A stretch of 64,000 nucleotides of DNA. Source: Aphrophora alni (lineage: Eukaryota; Arthropoda; Insecta; Hemiptera; Aphrophoridae). Shown piece by piece: positions 25,403 through 37,787 of this stretch. Both the position numbers and the translations under genes were made by a program. The notes beneath the pieces are model-generated. The model searched no databases. It was not told the DNA's origin and saw nothing but the letters and a program-made list of their open reading frames with translations. How positions within the stretch are numbered: the first letter of the stretch is position 1; each line of letters begins with the position of its first letter. Where the stretch lies: the NCBI GenBank assembly GCA_963513935.1, contig OY740765.1:115635362-115699361 (forward strand), given 5' to 3'.

Positions 25403-26451
25403 AATAAACGTAATGTTTGTGAGAATTTGTATTCTATCAAGTAAACCATCTAATTAAATCTATTTATTAATCCGTGCAGTTTAGCACGTAAATTACAAAT
25501 TTGTTTGGTCCTTTAACTATCCTATGTCCTTGTTATGGACATGGTCACATGTAAACTTGAAATAAAGTATAACTTCAAGTGTATATTTAAGATTGAATAA
25601 CGTAAAAAGGTCCGAATTTTTATTACTAGCCTATATAGCCTACATACGTTTTTTGTTTTTTTTTCCTGTATAAAGTGTTATTTTTGTTTTGTTTTTTAAA
25701 ATATAAAGTGTCTTTGTTTTGTTTTTAATATAACGTATTTTGTTTTTAACATGACGTGTTTTAGTGTGTTTTATATGACTATTTGTTTATTAATACGACG
25801 TTGTTTTTCTAATACGAAGGCGAAATCTATATATATTTTAATAGAAGTGTTTATTTAAGCCGATGCTGGCCGAGAGGTTTTCGCCTTTACACAACAAGCT
25901 TTCTTCATAACTAGAAGAATCTAATAAAAACTTAACCTATTCACAATCGCATGTTGGCTAACTCATAACGATCATCATTCACCGTTGCTTAATGCCTTAT
26001 ACAATGACTTAAGTGGAACCTATTAAACGTGGACAAAACGTCTGACCGCTAATCGACAATCGAAAATCGATCGAATTTGTTCTTCTCGTGGACGTAATTG
26101 TCAAGAAGTAGGCGTGTTACAGGCTCCCCCGTGGCATGATGACGGACTAGGTCGCTATACTCATTGCTCGGTCAGCACCCGCCCATCGCCCCTATCGACT
26201 GATATTACTTTAAGCCAAGAAATAAACAGAGCTCGAATAGAATTCAAATGCTTTATATTTGTATTTCAAAACAGAAACCATTCCAGGACGAGATTTTTAT
26301 TTTGGCAAACTACAAAACATAAACACATTCACAAACTTCTTACTCACACATCCGCGAAAGGAAATAAAAAAAAGAACCAAAATTAAAAGCCAACAAAATG
26401 TCAGTTCGGTAAAAAATTAACCTTTTACGCACTTTTGAAAAACTATTTATA

Positions 26452-26970
26452 CAGGGTGTTGAAAATTGTGTTTCCGAAATCAGACGGTGGTTTTCCCACA
26501 TCAAAACTAAGAAAAAGTTACTATATGTCCGAAATTGCCTATACCCGTCATTTTGTTGTTTTATCAAAATATTTTTTATATCCAGAACAGTTTGAATTGA
26601 ATTCAAAACTTGCAAATATCTAAAACGATTTCGAAAAAAATAGCCAACCAAAGCCGTTTTTCAAATTACGGCTGCTTAAATATTTTGAATCTAAAAAACG
26701 GGAAATTTTTATAAAAAATGTATTGACACCATTTTAAAATCGTTAATACGATTAGTTGATTACCTTATTAGGTACAATGCCAAGTTTCAAATCAATCCGT
26801 CAAACTGTTCTGGAAATAAAAAATATTTTGTGGGAAAAAAAGAAGAAGAAAAAAATGGAGTATATCTGGGAAACTAGGCAATCCGGAGATATGTTTAAAG
26901 GAACTTTTTCTTAGTTTTGATGTGGAAAACCACCTCCTAAAGTTTGGAAACACAATTTTACAACACTCTG
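26452..26970. mobile_element. Foldback MITE, CAGGGTGTTGAAAATTGTG ends (519 bp)
   Basis: Starts CAGGGTGTTGAAAATTGTGT after TA and ends with the inverted form ACACAATTTTACAACACTCTG before TA. GGTTTTCCCACATCAAAACT is mirrored by AGTTTTGATGTGGAAAACCA. The interior again mirrors around the superfamily module with CCAGAACAGTTTGAATTGAA. The frames at 26340-26651 are inside the repeat and not genes. Confidence 0.85.
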
Positions 26971-26999
26971 TATATTAAAATACATCCTCAGCATAAATC

Positions 27000-27530
27000 A
27001 TACTTAATTAAAATCTAGCTTTTATAACGACTTTTGAGGTTCATTTTTGTTTTTGTCAAATATTCCTGAACCGTAGTATTTTTTGACTTGTGATTTAGGA
27101 CACGGGTCATTAATCTTCACATTTTTCTATAATTTGAAAGAAATCGATGAGCTGATTTTGAGATATTAATGACTTCATAATAACTTCAACAACGCCAACG
27201 ATTATTTCCCTCCCGATAAGTCATAAAGTGGCATTCTAAGGAGAGTTGTTGACGAATTGAGTTCTTAGAGGCAACATTTAAGCAAAATTTGATCAAAATA
27301 GTTAAAGCTGATTTTGAGAATCACACTTTTGTGGTTTTTTTTCTTATGACAATTACACTCAATTTTTTAATTATCGAAAAATAAAAATAATAAAATCCGA
27401 GATATGGCTCAAATATGCCGGCATAAGAAATTTGATTAAAATCGGTCCACACGTTTGAGCTGTATATCAACACAAACTTGACATTGATTTTTTGACCTAT
27501 CGCAAAACTATACGACGTATAGCCTATGTG
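27000..27530 (-). repeat. Family E interior copy, inverted
   Basis: TATTCCTGAACCGTAGTATT, a GAAAGAAATCGATGAGCTGA block and a CCGAGATATGGC block are the reverse of landmarks in the + copies. Ends were not found. Confidence 0.6.
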
Positions 27531-27829
27531 TGAAAGTATTTTTCTCTAATTTCTATTTTTAAAACAAAGTTGATCTACAAATGACCTTGAGTATGTCCAC
27601 TATATAATAAATAGTGCCATTTTAATTATGCCTCGAAACGAAAGTAAGTTTTATTTTAAACATTTTATCACGTAGCTAGTTCTCGTGATATTCTTGAGAG
27701 AATTTTTCAAATGAACACTCTGTATCTATAAAATTCTTGCATTTTCATTCGTTCTTTATCATTTTCAATCATAAACTTTGTACTATTAATATAGCCTACT
27801 GTTACAATTTTTCACAACTAAAAACAAGT

Positions 27830-28270
27830 GCTAGCATTTCACTAGGTTCACGTGAATTTTGAAAATATAAAACTGGTTCTTTAACTAAAATTGATTTCAA
27901 ATTTTCGAACGCAGTTTGTCATTCATGTGACCAAATAAAAAATTCTACATTTTTCTAGAACAAATTCCTTAAAGGATAGGCCTATACTAAATTCGATAAA
28001 ATTTTTATGAATTTACTTACTTAAGTTATTAAACCTGAAAATCTTTCTAAGCTTTTCTTGTCTTTGGGAGGTTGATTTTTATAAATAGCCTCAATTTTAT
28101 TTTCATCAATACAAGTTCCTTTTTGTGTTATATTAGGACCTAAATATGTATTTAATATTAGGACCTAAACTTGTGGTAAACATAGGACCTAAACTCCTAT
28201 TTTACATTTATCAGGATTTAATTTAATATTTTCTATTCTCATCTTATCAAGAACTTTTCTCAATCTAGAT
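27830..28270 (-). pseudogene. Ty3/gypsy pol relic: RT thumb to RNase H
   Basis: Read right to left: RLRKVLDKMRIENIKLNPDK then CK, followed downstream by a GPNITQKGTCIDENKIEAIY piece, NQPPKDKKSLERFSGLIT, and FFIWSHE then TAFENLKSILVKEPVLYF. These are the successive conserved blocks of Ty3/gypsy elements from the end of RT into RNase H: LNP.KC, YLG..I...G..., K...I...P.P...K.L..F.G, F.W....Q.AFE.LK. Stops and a small triplication of a TAGGACCTAAA unit at 28134-28195 break the frame where the YLGH block should be. The upstream RT part is at 29470-29660, the other side of inserted repeats. Confidence 0.82.
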
Positions 28271-28830
28271 ACCCAAGTCTAAGCTCTTTGCTTTGCACTG
28301 CAGCGGTATAAGCCAACCTGTCGCCACCAGGACGCAGTTGCACGCTTATTTCAGTATCGAGTATGAACAGAAGAAGATATATAGTTTGTAGCTCCTGCAA
28401 TAAATTCACGAACAAGGTATTTATAGGGTTACCTACCCTTCACCTTGCACCCCACATCCACCAAACCTGGGCTCCTGCATGTTCTGTCGCGCGGATACAT
28501 AACGTTTTGCTTTTTTCCATATTTACAATCTCGACATGTCCATAAGAGCTTTATTTTATAATTTTCAAAATTGGCGGCCGTAAAAAAAAAAAAAAACCAA
28601 CTTCACATGTGAAAATTTCTTAAACTACAAAGTCAAATTTATCCATTATTGCCTGTCTGAGTTCATTGCTATGCTAAAAATCTCAGTAATAAAAGTAGCA
28701 TACCTGCCACTTTTGAAAGTTTTTTCACAATATATATATTAAAACTCTCTTTTTATATTATATATACAAAAGTGTATTCTCGTTTTTCTTGAATAACCTT
28801 TTCCTATTGAAATAAAATGAAAAATCAGTT

Positions 28831-29110
28831 GGGTTGTTATAACATTACCTAAAAAATTAAACATACAGGTGAATCAACATAGGTCCGAAAACGTTTAGTA
28901 TTACCCATTTTGTTATTTTACAATAAAACATTATAACTTTCGCAATAGATAAGATATTGAGTTCAGATTTGGTTCAAGCATTTTGTATGTTAAGGCTTAC
29001 AAGTGCCTCAAAAAGAAAGAAAAATATTTTGTATATTTTGAAAATGGCGGCTGATTAAAATATTTAACTTCCAATATCTCTAAAACAGTTAACTTTAAAA
29101 AAAAAGTTGA
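28831..29110. repeat. Left arm of a long inverted repeat (partner 36620-36945)
   Basis: GTTGGGTTGTTATAACATTA, ATAGGTCCGAAAACGTTTAG, TTCAGATTTGGTTCAAGCAT and AAAATGGCGGCTGATTAAAA all have close inverted counterparts between 36620 and 36945. A TA-CAGGTGAATC tip of the foldback superfamily lies inside the arm, and similarity continues outside that tip. Confidence 0.8.
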
Positions 29111-29469
29111 ACTGACGCCATTTTGAAAATTATAAAATAAAATCTTTGTTTTTGGAACAATTATAAACTGGAGTTACAATGTTTTTTTAAAGATTAAAAT
29201 GATGGATAGCGGAAAATGAAGAGGAATTCAAATATTCTCATTTTTGGAGTAAATACTTCTGAAGAAGATATTAGAATGTAGGGCAAACGAAGAAATTTAT
29301 ACCTGCCAAATGTTCTGTTGATAGTGTATAAATTCGAACTATTTTTTGTTATTTTAACATGCCAAAATCTGTTTTTGCTGTCTAATAAACTACATATTTC
29401 ACAACCATTTAGTTTACTACATAGGCTATATCATCGAAGGTTATCATTTGATAATGGAGACATTTAAGG

Positions 29470-29660
29470 TTAGGTTAGGGTGTATCTTCACCCTCTCGGA
29501 TTAATGCACAGTCGAATTTCACCATTAGGTTTCTCTACAATTACTAAAGAATTGACCCATTCAGTTGGTTTCCTACTCGTTGAAAAATTTTGTGTGTGTT
29601 TTTAATAAATTCAGTTTTTCTTTTAACTTAGGTTTAAAAGCTGTACTTTTCCAGGCGATG
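29470..29660 (-). pseudogene. Ty3/gypsy reverse-transcriptase relic, N-terminal block
   Basis: Reading right to left gives KPKLKEKLNLLKTHTKFSTS then RKPTEWVNSLVIVEKPNGEI and RLCINPRG. This is the start of a Ty3/gypsy RT (EPT.WV.S...V.KPNG..R.C.DPR..N). A stop follows PRG about six codons later. The catalytic YxDD block would fall between here and 28270 but was not found, replaced by unrelated repeats. With 27830-28270 it is one broken element. Confidence 0.8.
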
Positions 29661-29819
29661 AATTTTAGGAACTGCATTTTCTTAGATGATCCAAAAGCTA
29701 AAAAATATTCTATTGTTGACTGTAGCGCTCCATTGATTGAGTATTTTTTTAAACTATTTGATGCGTGTTTGCGGGTTGCATATACGCATTGGCGTACCGT
29801 GTAACAAACATAGGCCTAC

Positions 29820-31949
29820 TATACACCCAATACCCAATATAGGATTGTTTATTATAGGCCTCTCACTTTGCGGCGCTGCTGTACTGACAAAAGTAATGCT
29901 ACAAGTTAAATGAGTATATCAACTTCTTATTAAATTCCCTGTATAACTAAATATAGTTTATATATTTTTAAAAAATTTTAAAATGTCAAAAAAACATGGT
30001 TTTGCAGCCGTTTTTCATAAACACGCGTTTTTAAATTCGCGCAGTGTAAAAACTAAGGGTGCTAAAAAATTTTCCTGTTAGGGATTTATTAACAGTATTA
30101 TTGTTAACAAAATGCTCAAGTTTCGTAATAAAATAATCACTAAAACAATTAATTGTTATTAAAGTTTTTGTGAATTACTAGTAACTTAATTTTGCGTAAG
30201 AATACAGGGAAAAGGTTTTTATGAAACTAATTTATTAATTATGTAAACTCAAAAAAATTCAACTGATAGAAGTAAAATTTTAAAAAAATAAATAAATTTG
30301 TTTTATAACGGCTTTTAAGTGATGTAATCGTTCTGTTACTTGTGCAGCGAGTGATAGGCCTACTAGGCCTAATAAAAATATTGCGAATATAAATAATGGT
30401 TGGTCTCTTACACTGGTTTTAAAGTCCTTATCACGTAAAGATGAAAGAGAAAGATCTAACCAAAGACTACATGAAACAATAGGATCCAGCTGAGGTCCTT
30501 GGAATTGCCAAGCTAATAAAAATCGTGCGAGAAAAAAATTGTTGATCTTTTACACTGGCTTTAAAGTCCTTATCACAGCGAGTTAGAATTTGACATAAGT
30601 TTTTACGTATTTGTAAAACTTAGTTAAGCCTACTCAATTCTAAGCAGGTAGATTGCATAAACTGTCTCACATGCTATAATAAACCATTCATTCTAGGCCT
30701 GTCCAAAATATTTTTTGTCGAGTAGGACTTTGTTGAAATTTGGTTTTGTTCAATATTGATAAACACAGTTTTGGAGTTAGTGGACAAACCAGCAAATAGT
30801 TTCAAGATTGTCGAAATAGAGTTTAAAATTAGTATTGTCTTTATCATTGCATATTTAGTTGTAAATTTACAGTTTGGTAAATTGTGGTTAGTTGTATATT
30901 AGAATTGTTTTTATTTGTGTAACAAGAATGAGACGTTGAAATTTAAATTATTTAAATGTCCCAACGATTGCAAACATTTTTCTTTTTGAAAGCACACAAT
31001 TAGTACAATCTAGAAATAGCCTTTTCACCTCGGAATCCTCTGGAAAAAATGGATTTTGTCCACAGTTGTTGATAATGTGGCATTTTGTTCATTAAAATTA
31101 GTTTGCAAAACAGCTGATTTCTCAACAGTTTCACTTTGCACACTACTTTGCTCACTCCGAATGGCAACCAAACAAAACGAAATTTAGGTTAAGTTTATTT
31201 GAATTGATTTATAATATATAGGAAATGTCCCGTATGTAGGTTAGATTAATTCTTATATGTAAAATAACATAAATAAACAACAAAACAACGTTTTAAAGTT
31301 GTAAAAAGAAGTAATTATTCATAAAGATGATTGACAGTGTATGTACACGGAGAGTATTTTTCGTTTGCCGAGTTTTGAAGTTGGCAATCCCGTTTCCTCA
31401 ACAATACACCTAAGTTATTTGTAATATTCATAAATAACCTTAGTTTTGACGTGAGGATGAACACTATTGTATTAAATTAATGTTTTATTAAATTGTGTTA
31501 CTGCTGAAGTATGTTTTTTATTTGTCACAAAATAACAACTGTAGACAAAGTATAATGTGCAATTCGTGAGCAAAGTGTCTTTTTTTAAACTCGATAAAAT
31601 TGACGCACTCGGCAAGCCTCATGCGTCAACATTTTTCTCTCGTTTGAAAAAGTGCCACTTTGCTCACTAGTTGCACAAATAACTATTGACATTTTTTTTA
31701 TTAATTATTTTATGCTATTAGGCTACTGCCATCATCAATTTGTTCCTTTTTACAAACAAAACATTCATAATTTATGTCTTAAAATATTTCGAGTTTAAAA
31801 TTAATTCTATGAATTTATCGAAAATACGCCAAGTTATATTTGTCAGCATAATTTAAAGAGCGTAGTATAGCGTAATGTAAATGGTGGAATGTGTATAGAG
31901 GAAAATTCACGTAGAAACTTCTAGGACTTGTTCTACTGATAAAATACAT
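29820..31949. other. AT-rich intergenic sequence with minor repeats
   Basis: No gene seen. TTACACTGGTTTTAAAGTCC at 30409 recurs as TTACACTGGCTTTAAAGTCC at 30550. The intervening GATCTAACCAAAGACTACAT (30453) is an inverted scrap of the GGGTTAGATCC block of family E. Confidence 0.45.
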
Positions 31950-32610
31950 AAAAAGTTTCATGTAAACATGGATCCGGAAAGGCTGTTTCCCCTCTATCCG
32001 ACATTTTGTTTCTTTACAAAAAACATAACTTTGGAAATACATAAAATATTGAGTTCAAATTTTCTAACCACATTTTTTACATTACGATTTACAAGTGTAG
32101 ACAAAAGAAAGATTTTATTTATGTTTACAAAATGGCGGCCGTTTAAAATATTTACCTTCAAATATCTAGAGAAATGTTACTTTGCGAAAAAAAATACGTG
32201 ACAATTTTCCTCTTTTAACGACAAACCAAACATTTTTTTAAAATTTTTACTATAAAAGAATAACAGAGTTATAAACAAAAAACTAATATTATTTTCCCTA
32301 GTGTTAAAGCGATTTTTCGTTTGGTTTCACATTTTAAAATTTTTGAATCAATGATTCATAAAGTCCAAAATAAAGTTATCATTATTTGATAATATTATGT
32401 GGTTAGGCTAATCTTGGGTGTTTTAGACAATTATTACAAAGAAATTTAATTTTAGTTTTTTGTTGATAACTCTGTTATAGCCTACCTTCATAAATACAGT
32501 CTTGTTTGTCGTTAAAAGAAAGAAATAATTTATCTCGTTTATTTTTTGCAAAGTTAACGGTTTTCGAAATATTCTATATTACATATTTTAAACAGCACCT
32601 ATATATATAT
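31950..32610. mobile_element. Member of the foldback superfamily, ends unclear
   Basis: Contains ATGGATCCGGAAAGGCTGTT, a CCGACATTTTGTTTCTTTAC block, a TTGAGTTCAAATTTTCTAAC block and AAAATGGCGGCCGTTTAAAA. The region 32440-32590 mirrors the middle (GTTAACGGTTTTCGAAATAT). A TA-bounded tip was not found, and (AT)n lies at 32601-32620. Confidence 0.5.
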
Positions 32611-32804
32611 ATATATATATAGACTATATAAAATTTAAAGTTGGTTAGACGGAAAACTAAGATTTTTGGACTTAATGTACATATTTATGAAAGTAATGTA
32701 ATGTCCTAAAAGTGCATATTTTACAATATTATATTCCCAATTGACTCATTTAACTGTAGTAAATTTCTAAACCTCATTCTGAGAGGATGTAATTAGTAAT
32801 TATA

Positions 32805-34011
32805 CGGTGGGTTTCTGTAACACCCTGAGATAATTCGAGTAGTGATTGTATGGGTTAATATAAAGGAAAAAATTCCTATAAAGGTCCGAAAATGCTTCTT
32901 TTACCAGTTAGCCACCATTTTGTTTTTGTTTACTAAATAATTTATAACTCTAGCACGGATTAACCGATTGAAATGAAATTTCAAACAGTACTCATCAATG
33001 GAAATAACTAGTTTAAAAAAATTGTTCAATCATTAATTTTAAAATGGTGGCAATTTAAAACATTTAAATGAAAATAACTCAAAAACTGTAAATTTTGAAT
33101 AAAACGGAAAGAATAAATTTTTGTAGACGTTTAATTTCCCGTCGAATGGTAGGTCCTATAACTGTCAAAACTATCAATCAAAGGGTAATATTAAAACAGC
33201 GTCTATTAGTGTAGGCCCTACATTGCTGAGAGAGCTGGACTATATCACATCTAATACAGTAGTTAAACTCGAAAAAAATCAGCTAATTGTTATGCATTGA
33301 TGTGAATTTAACACCAACAAACTCATTGTTTTAATAAAATTTGAAGTGTGATAGAGTTTAACTTTTCAGCATTTAATTAGTTCGTTATGATTTTTAAATA
33401 GTAGAGGAACTCATAGTTGTTCATTTTATTTCTAAAAATAGCCCTTTTAACATATCAAATTATCCATTTTATCATCAGACAGACATGATTTTTATTTATG
33501 GCCAAGCTAATGGTAACAGTTATGACTGCTCGGTTTTATTAAGAAATATTTCCGGACCGTCAACAGCCAAATTCTAAAACTATTAACTGAGATTCATTTA
33601 CTGTTACCCTTTATTCGATAGTTTTGACAGTTATAGGCTATTTTTATAGACAGTTTTATTCCATAGGATATTAAACCTGCTACAAAAATTTACTCATGAC
33701 GTTTTTTATAAAAAATTACTATTTTTTGAGTTATTTTCATTAAGAATTTTTAAAAGTTCACCATTTTGAAACGGATTATTGGAACAAGTTGACGAGTATC
33801 GTGTACAGTTTTAACTCCATTGGTTAAGTCGTTCTAGCTAGAAATATAAATTATTTAGTAAAAATATAAAAAAAATAAAGTAAAAATAATAATAATAATG
33901 GCTAACTGGTAAAAGAAGAATTAACGGACATATCTTTATACGACCTTTTTTCTGTATTTTGACCCATACTTCTACCCTCTGAATTATCTCCGAAACTACA
34001 GAAACACCTTG
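32805..34011. mobile_element. Large foldback element, GTTTCTGTA ends (~1.2 kb)
   Basis: The left tip CGGTGGGTTTCTGTAACACC and inner GAGATAATTCGAGTAGTG face a right tip CTCTGAATTATCTCCG then ACTACAGAAACACCTTG. Further in, a CCATTTTGTTTTTGTTTACT block and TAATTTATAACTCTAGCACG mirror GTTCTAGCTAGAAATATAAA near 33829. It is a diverged, longer member of the 4814 family; about 600 bp of unrelated sequence sits in the middle. Confidence 0.65.
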
Positions 34012-34039
34012 ATAGGTAACTGTCATGGTCAGGCCACAT

Positions 34040-34440
34040 AAACTACACTCTTAAAAGAGGATACATAAAACTCTTCCAGATGTATTCATTTCTCAACAAA
34101 ACCAGTTCTCTTACGTTGAAAACGGCCACTTTGTTATATAGGTCACTACTCTTGAGTAGCCTACTTACATGCAGCTCCGGTCTGTGGACACGCTGAGGAC
34201 ATCCACATCTTATGCGACAAATTTAGAACAATTCACAAAGACTTGAATGTGCCTTATATCAAACAACACATCCAACATTTAGCAGTAAACAAGAGGGCTC
34301 ACATACAACCCACATCTACACTAATTTCCTTACTTGGCAGATACAAAACCACATCTGATAAACACAGACGACCGCTGTCCCTAACCTTTGGCAGACCTCC
34401 TGCTGGCCCTGTAATTCCCACCACATCCTTATTACTGTGA
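34040..34440 (+). pseudogene. LINE (jockey-like) ORF2 C-terminal relic
   Basis: The first part reads TYTLKRGYIKLFQMYSFLNK then TSSLTLKTATLLYRSLLL, which fits the segment after RT in jockey-type LINEs where L.L..K..LY...LRP precedes a Y...W motif. A shifted frame gives GHAEDIHILCDKFRTIHKDL, then YIKQHIQHLAV and RYKTTSDKHRRPLSL, resembling the tail ending in RRP..L. The 65-codon frame at 34243 is part of this. It is short, frame-broken and lacks catalytic motifs. The clade is a guess. Confidence 0.45.
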
Positions 34441-35214
34441 CTTTTCCTAAATGTTATGCCTACCGGACCTGTTTCAGAAGCGGTAGGTGCAAGGTAGATG
34501 GATAAGACAGGACTTTCAGTAATCCAGGAAAAGATATCGCTTGGAACTTCTTAAAACTTTTTTATGTTGCAGGTGCAGTAATCAGCATACTTATTTCAGC
34601 AAAAGAAGATGATGCATGTAGGGCATCCCATATTAAAATAACAACATGGCATCTTAAGGTAATCCCTTCTTTCATCTACACAACACTATAACCAGAGATC
34701 CTGCCCTGGACTCTATCCCAGCTAGGGATTTGTGCGGCTCTTCGAGTGGTTACATAATGTTCTGCTCTTTTTAACACAATTTTGTTAACTCGCTTTCTTG
34801 TCTGTTTGTTTGTCTGGTTGGATACACAATATTAAAATTACCAGTTGAGAAGGATGAAAAAGTGGTAGAAAATTCGGGACCACTCACTGAACGTCTTGAG
34901 AAATCGGTGGAAGGAAATCGAATTCCTGTTCATCGATGTGATTTCCATGGTCCATACGAAATGTTTTGCATAATCGATTCAAGATGACGACAACTGAAAA
35001 TGAAAAAAAATGAACCATTCGGTGGCATCAACATTGTGGTTTTTTGGAGATTTGTTAATCTCATCAAGTTGTTTAAAATCGATGCAAAATTTTACACAAA
35101 ATAGACTAAAAAGCAGAAAATAATTATTTAAGTAGTTATAAAAAAAATTGTTTAACTAAGTTTTTAAAATGTGCTAAAATATATAAAATAATTCTCGTAG
35201 ACCCATACTGATTT

Positions 35215-35560
35215 ATAACCCCATACAGATTCTCAAATTCATACAGAATGTCCTGAAAATTTGTGATTGTGAATTTTTAATAGTTATGAAAATACTTGTA
35301 AGATTTAAAATGAACGTGGGGCACATCCAATAGATAATAAGTAAGGAGTGTAGGGGGAGCAACTGTCGTAGCCGTTTTCCTAATGAAGATCAAGTAGCCT
35401 AGCTGCTAATACAAAGATGGTGATAATCTTCTTATCTATTTCATACGCCCACGTTTTTCGTTTTAAATCTTACAAGTATTTACATAGTTATTACAAATTC
35501 ACAATCACAAATATTCAGGACAATCTGTATGGTATTAGGAATCTGTATGGAGCTACGAAA
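35215..35560. repeat. Foldback repeat, arms ~125 bp
   Basis: CAGAATGTCCTGAAAATTTG then TGATTGTGAATTTTTAATAG (35246-35286) is mirrored by CACAATCACAAATATTCAGG at 35501-35520. ACTTGTAAGATTTAAAA (35295) is mirrored by TTTTAAATCTTACAAGT (35461). The 81-codon frame at 35417 lies in the right arm. Confidence 0.75.
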
Positions 35561-35564
35561 GCCG

Positions 35565-35990
35565 ATGAACCTAATAAGTTGATTTATCTGTTACGGTTTA
35601 GACCAAAACTTTACTTTCAAATACTGTTCCAAATTAATTCATATTACAGTAGTCTAGACTAGTCCTAACCTAAAATTCTTTTGAATAATGAATTATAGAG
35701 TTATATGAACCTAATAAGCTTTTTTATATGTTACATTTTAGATCAAAACTTTATTTCAAATAATGTTCCAAATTAATTCATATTAGTCTAGACTAGTCCT
35801 AACCTGAAATTGTTTTGCATATAAGCCGATGAACCTAATAAGCTGTTTTATCTGTAACATTTTATTCCAAAACCTTGTTGCAAATACTCTTCCAAATTTA
35901 TTCATATTAGTCCAGGCTACGCCTAACCTAAAATAATCAGTTATTTAATTATTGATGCCAATGAAACCAATCAGCTGTTTTACTGTTATT
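35565..35990. repeat. Tandem repeat, 3-4 units of ~125-140 bp
   Basis: Units begin at about 35570, 35708 and 35831 with GAACCTAATAAG, followed by TTACATTTTAGATCAAAACT, TTCCAAATTAATTCATATTA and GACTAGTCCTAACCTGAAAT. A decayed fourth starts near 35962. Confidence 0.8.
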
Positions 35991-36619
35991 TTAAGCATGT
36001 TTGCTATAAGTAATAAATATAACAACTGCTAGAAATCGGCATATAGCCTAATACACTTTTCAAAAACTAATTTTGTAAGAATATCTGGAAGTTGTGCACA
36101 TCTTAGTGTAATATTCAATATAAAAATAGCTAATTATCTTTCCTTTCTTTCTGAAATGGAGCTCCAACTCAGTAAATAATATATTATAAATCATTCAGTC
36201 TATCTTCTTACTACAAACGTTCAAACAATATTTTTATATGTATGGTAAAATGGTACATACATACATAAGTACATGGTATTTTCAAAATTATTGTTATCTA
36301 TTAAAAATTTTAATAATCTACTTCAATTTTAGAAAACTTTAAAAAGATAAAATGCTTCTGTAAATATAACAAAATTTTTTTTATTTTTATTTAATATATC
36401 CAACATTTTCAAATTTTTAACACTTCACTCGCAACGATTCATTAATTCGAAATCTAATATAAAAAGATTAGGAGATAAAATGGTCAGAACTCGAAAATGT
36501 TTTGTTTTTAGGTTAATATTTGTTGTTTTAGACAATTACCAATAAATACATTTTAAGTTTTTTATTGTAGGTTATTGTTTGACTCACAGAAAACAAATTA
36601 TTTCCCGTTAAAAAAGAAA

Positions 36620-36945
36620 AATATTGTGTCTCTTGTAATTTTTGTGTGAAGTTAACTGTTTTCGAGATATTGGAAGTTAAATATTTTAATCAGCCGCCAT
36701 TTTGAAAATATACAAATTTTTTTTTTCTTTTTTAGCCACTTGTAAACCTTAACATACAAAATGCTTGTACCAAATCTGAACTCAATATCTTATCTATAGC
36801 CAAAGTTATAATGTTTTATTGTAAAATAACAAAATTGGTAATACTAAACGTTTTCGGACCTATGTTTATTGATTCAACTGTAGGCCTATGTTTAATTTTT
36901 TAGGTAATGTTTTAACAACCCAACTAATTTTTAATTTTTTAGGTC
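36620..36945. repeat. Right arm of a long inverted repeat (partner 28831-29110)
   Basis: Reverse-complement similarity to the left arm includes the superfamily tip (GATTCAACTG before TA at 36881) and about 60 bp beyond it (TTAGGTAATGTTTTAACAAC then CCAACTAA). Shared flanks mean the two arms are more than two independent hits of one short element. Confidence 0.8.
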
Positions 36946-37504
36946 CTAGGACTAAAAAGAACAACTTTAGCATCTCAATGCATGTATTGAAAACAGTTGT
37001 TTTTGAAGCAGTATGACGAAAAACTTTTTTTTTTGTTTGTTTTTGATTAATTAATTATTATTGTTTCAGATATAACTTAGGCCTATAGTTAAATTTCTTA
37101 CAGCCCACTTCTTTATCTTCTTTGATCTGTAGATGGATTTGTATAATAAGGGAAGGTAGATGCAAAACAGACCTTGTAAGACCTAAATTTTGTTTGTAGC
37201 CTATAGGCCGAATTTTGATATTCGTTTCTTTTTAGTTATGTTTTAGTAATTATAAGTTTTGATGTAATATTTAGATTTTTTATTTTATATTTTGAAGTAC
37301 TAATTTATTTTCATTTTCCTATTAATTATTTAAATAAATTGTTTAATATTCTTGTTCAAAGAAAATTAATAATTAAAAAAAAATAATAATACAACAAAAT
37401 AAAAAATATATATAAAAATTGTTTAATTTTGCCTATGAATTGATAAATATACTTATATATGCTTATAACTACCTTATGTCCGTATTTGCAATTTTTTCGT
37501 TCAG

Positions 37505-37690
37505 TTTCTCACTAGAGCTGTTTCCCCAATCAATGCGGCATCATTAGGTGAAAATAACAACAATATACAACACAACATACGTTAAACGTCTGTATTATTA
37601 GTGTAGGTATGTATGTAGGCTATAATGTTGTGTAATTTTCACCTGATGATGGTACATTGATCGGCGAAACAGCTGTACTGAGAAACACAA
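37505..37690. ncRNA. Inverted pair of hammerhead-like motifs (CAGCTG type)
   Basis: On +, 37643-37677: CTGATGA, a T, an imperfect stem II, GAAA, CAGCTG, TA. On -, about 37550-37510: CTAATGA (one core change), GAAA, CAGCTC, TA. Flanking TTTTCACCT, GAGAAAC and ACGAAA blocks also mirror. Stem I is not convincing in either copy and stem II is weak. The layout matches the motif after the Penelope GIY-YIG frame at 17081. Confidence 0.45.
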
Positions 37691-37787
37691 CGAAAGAATT
37701 ACAAAGACGGAGAAACACATATATAAATAAAAAATTAACTCTTATGACCAACCTTTGAAGAATTGTGGTTTGGTTGGTGTAGCTGGT

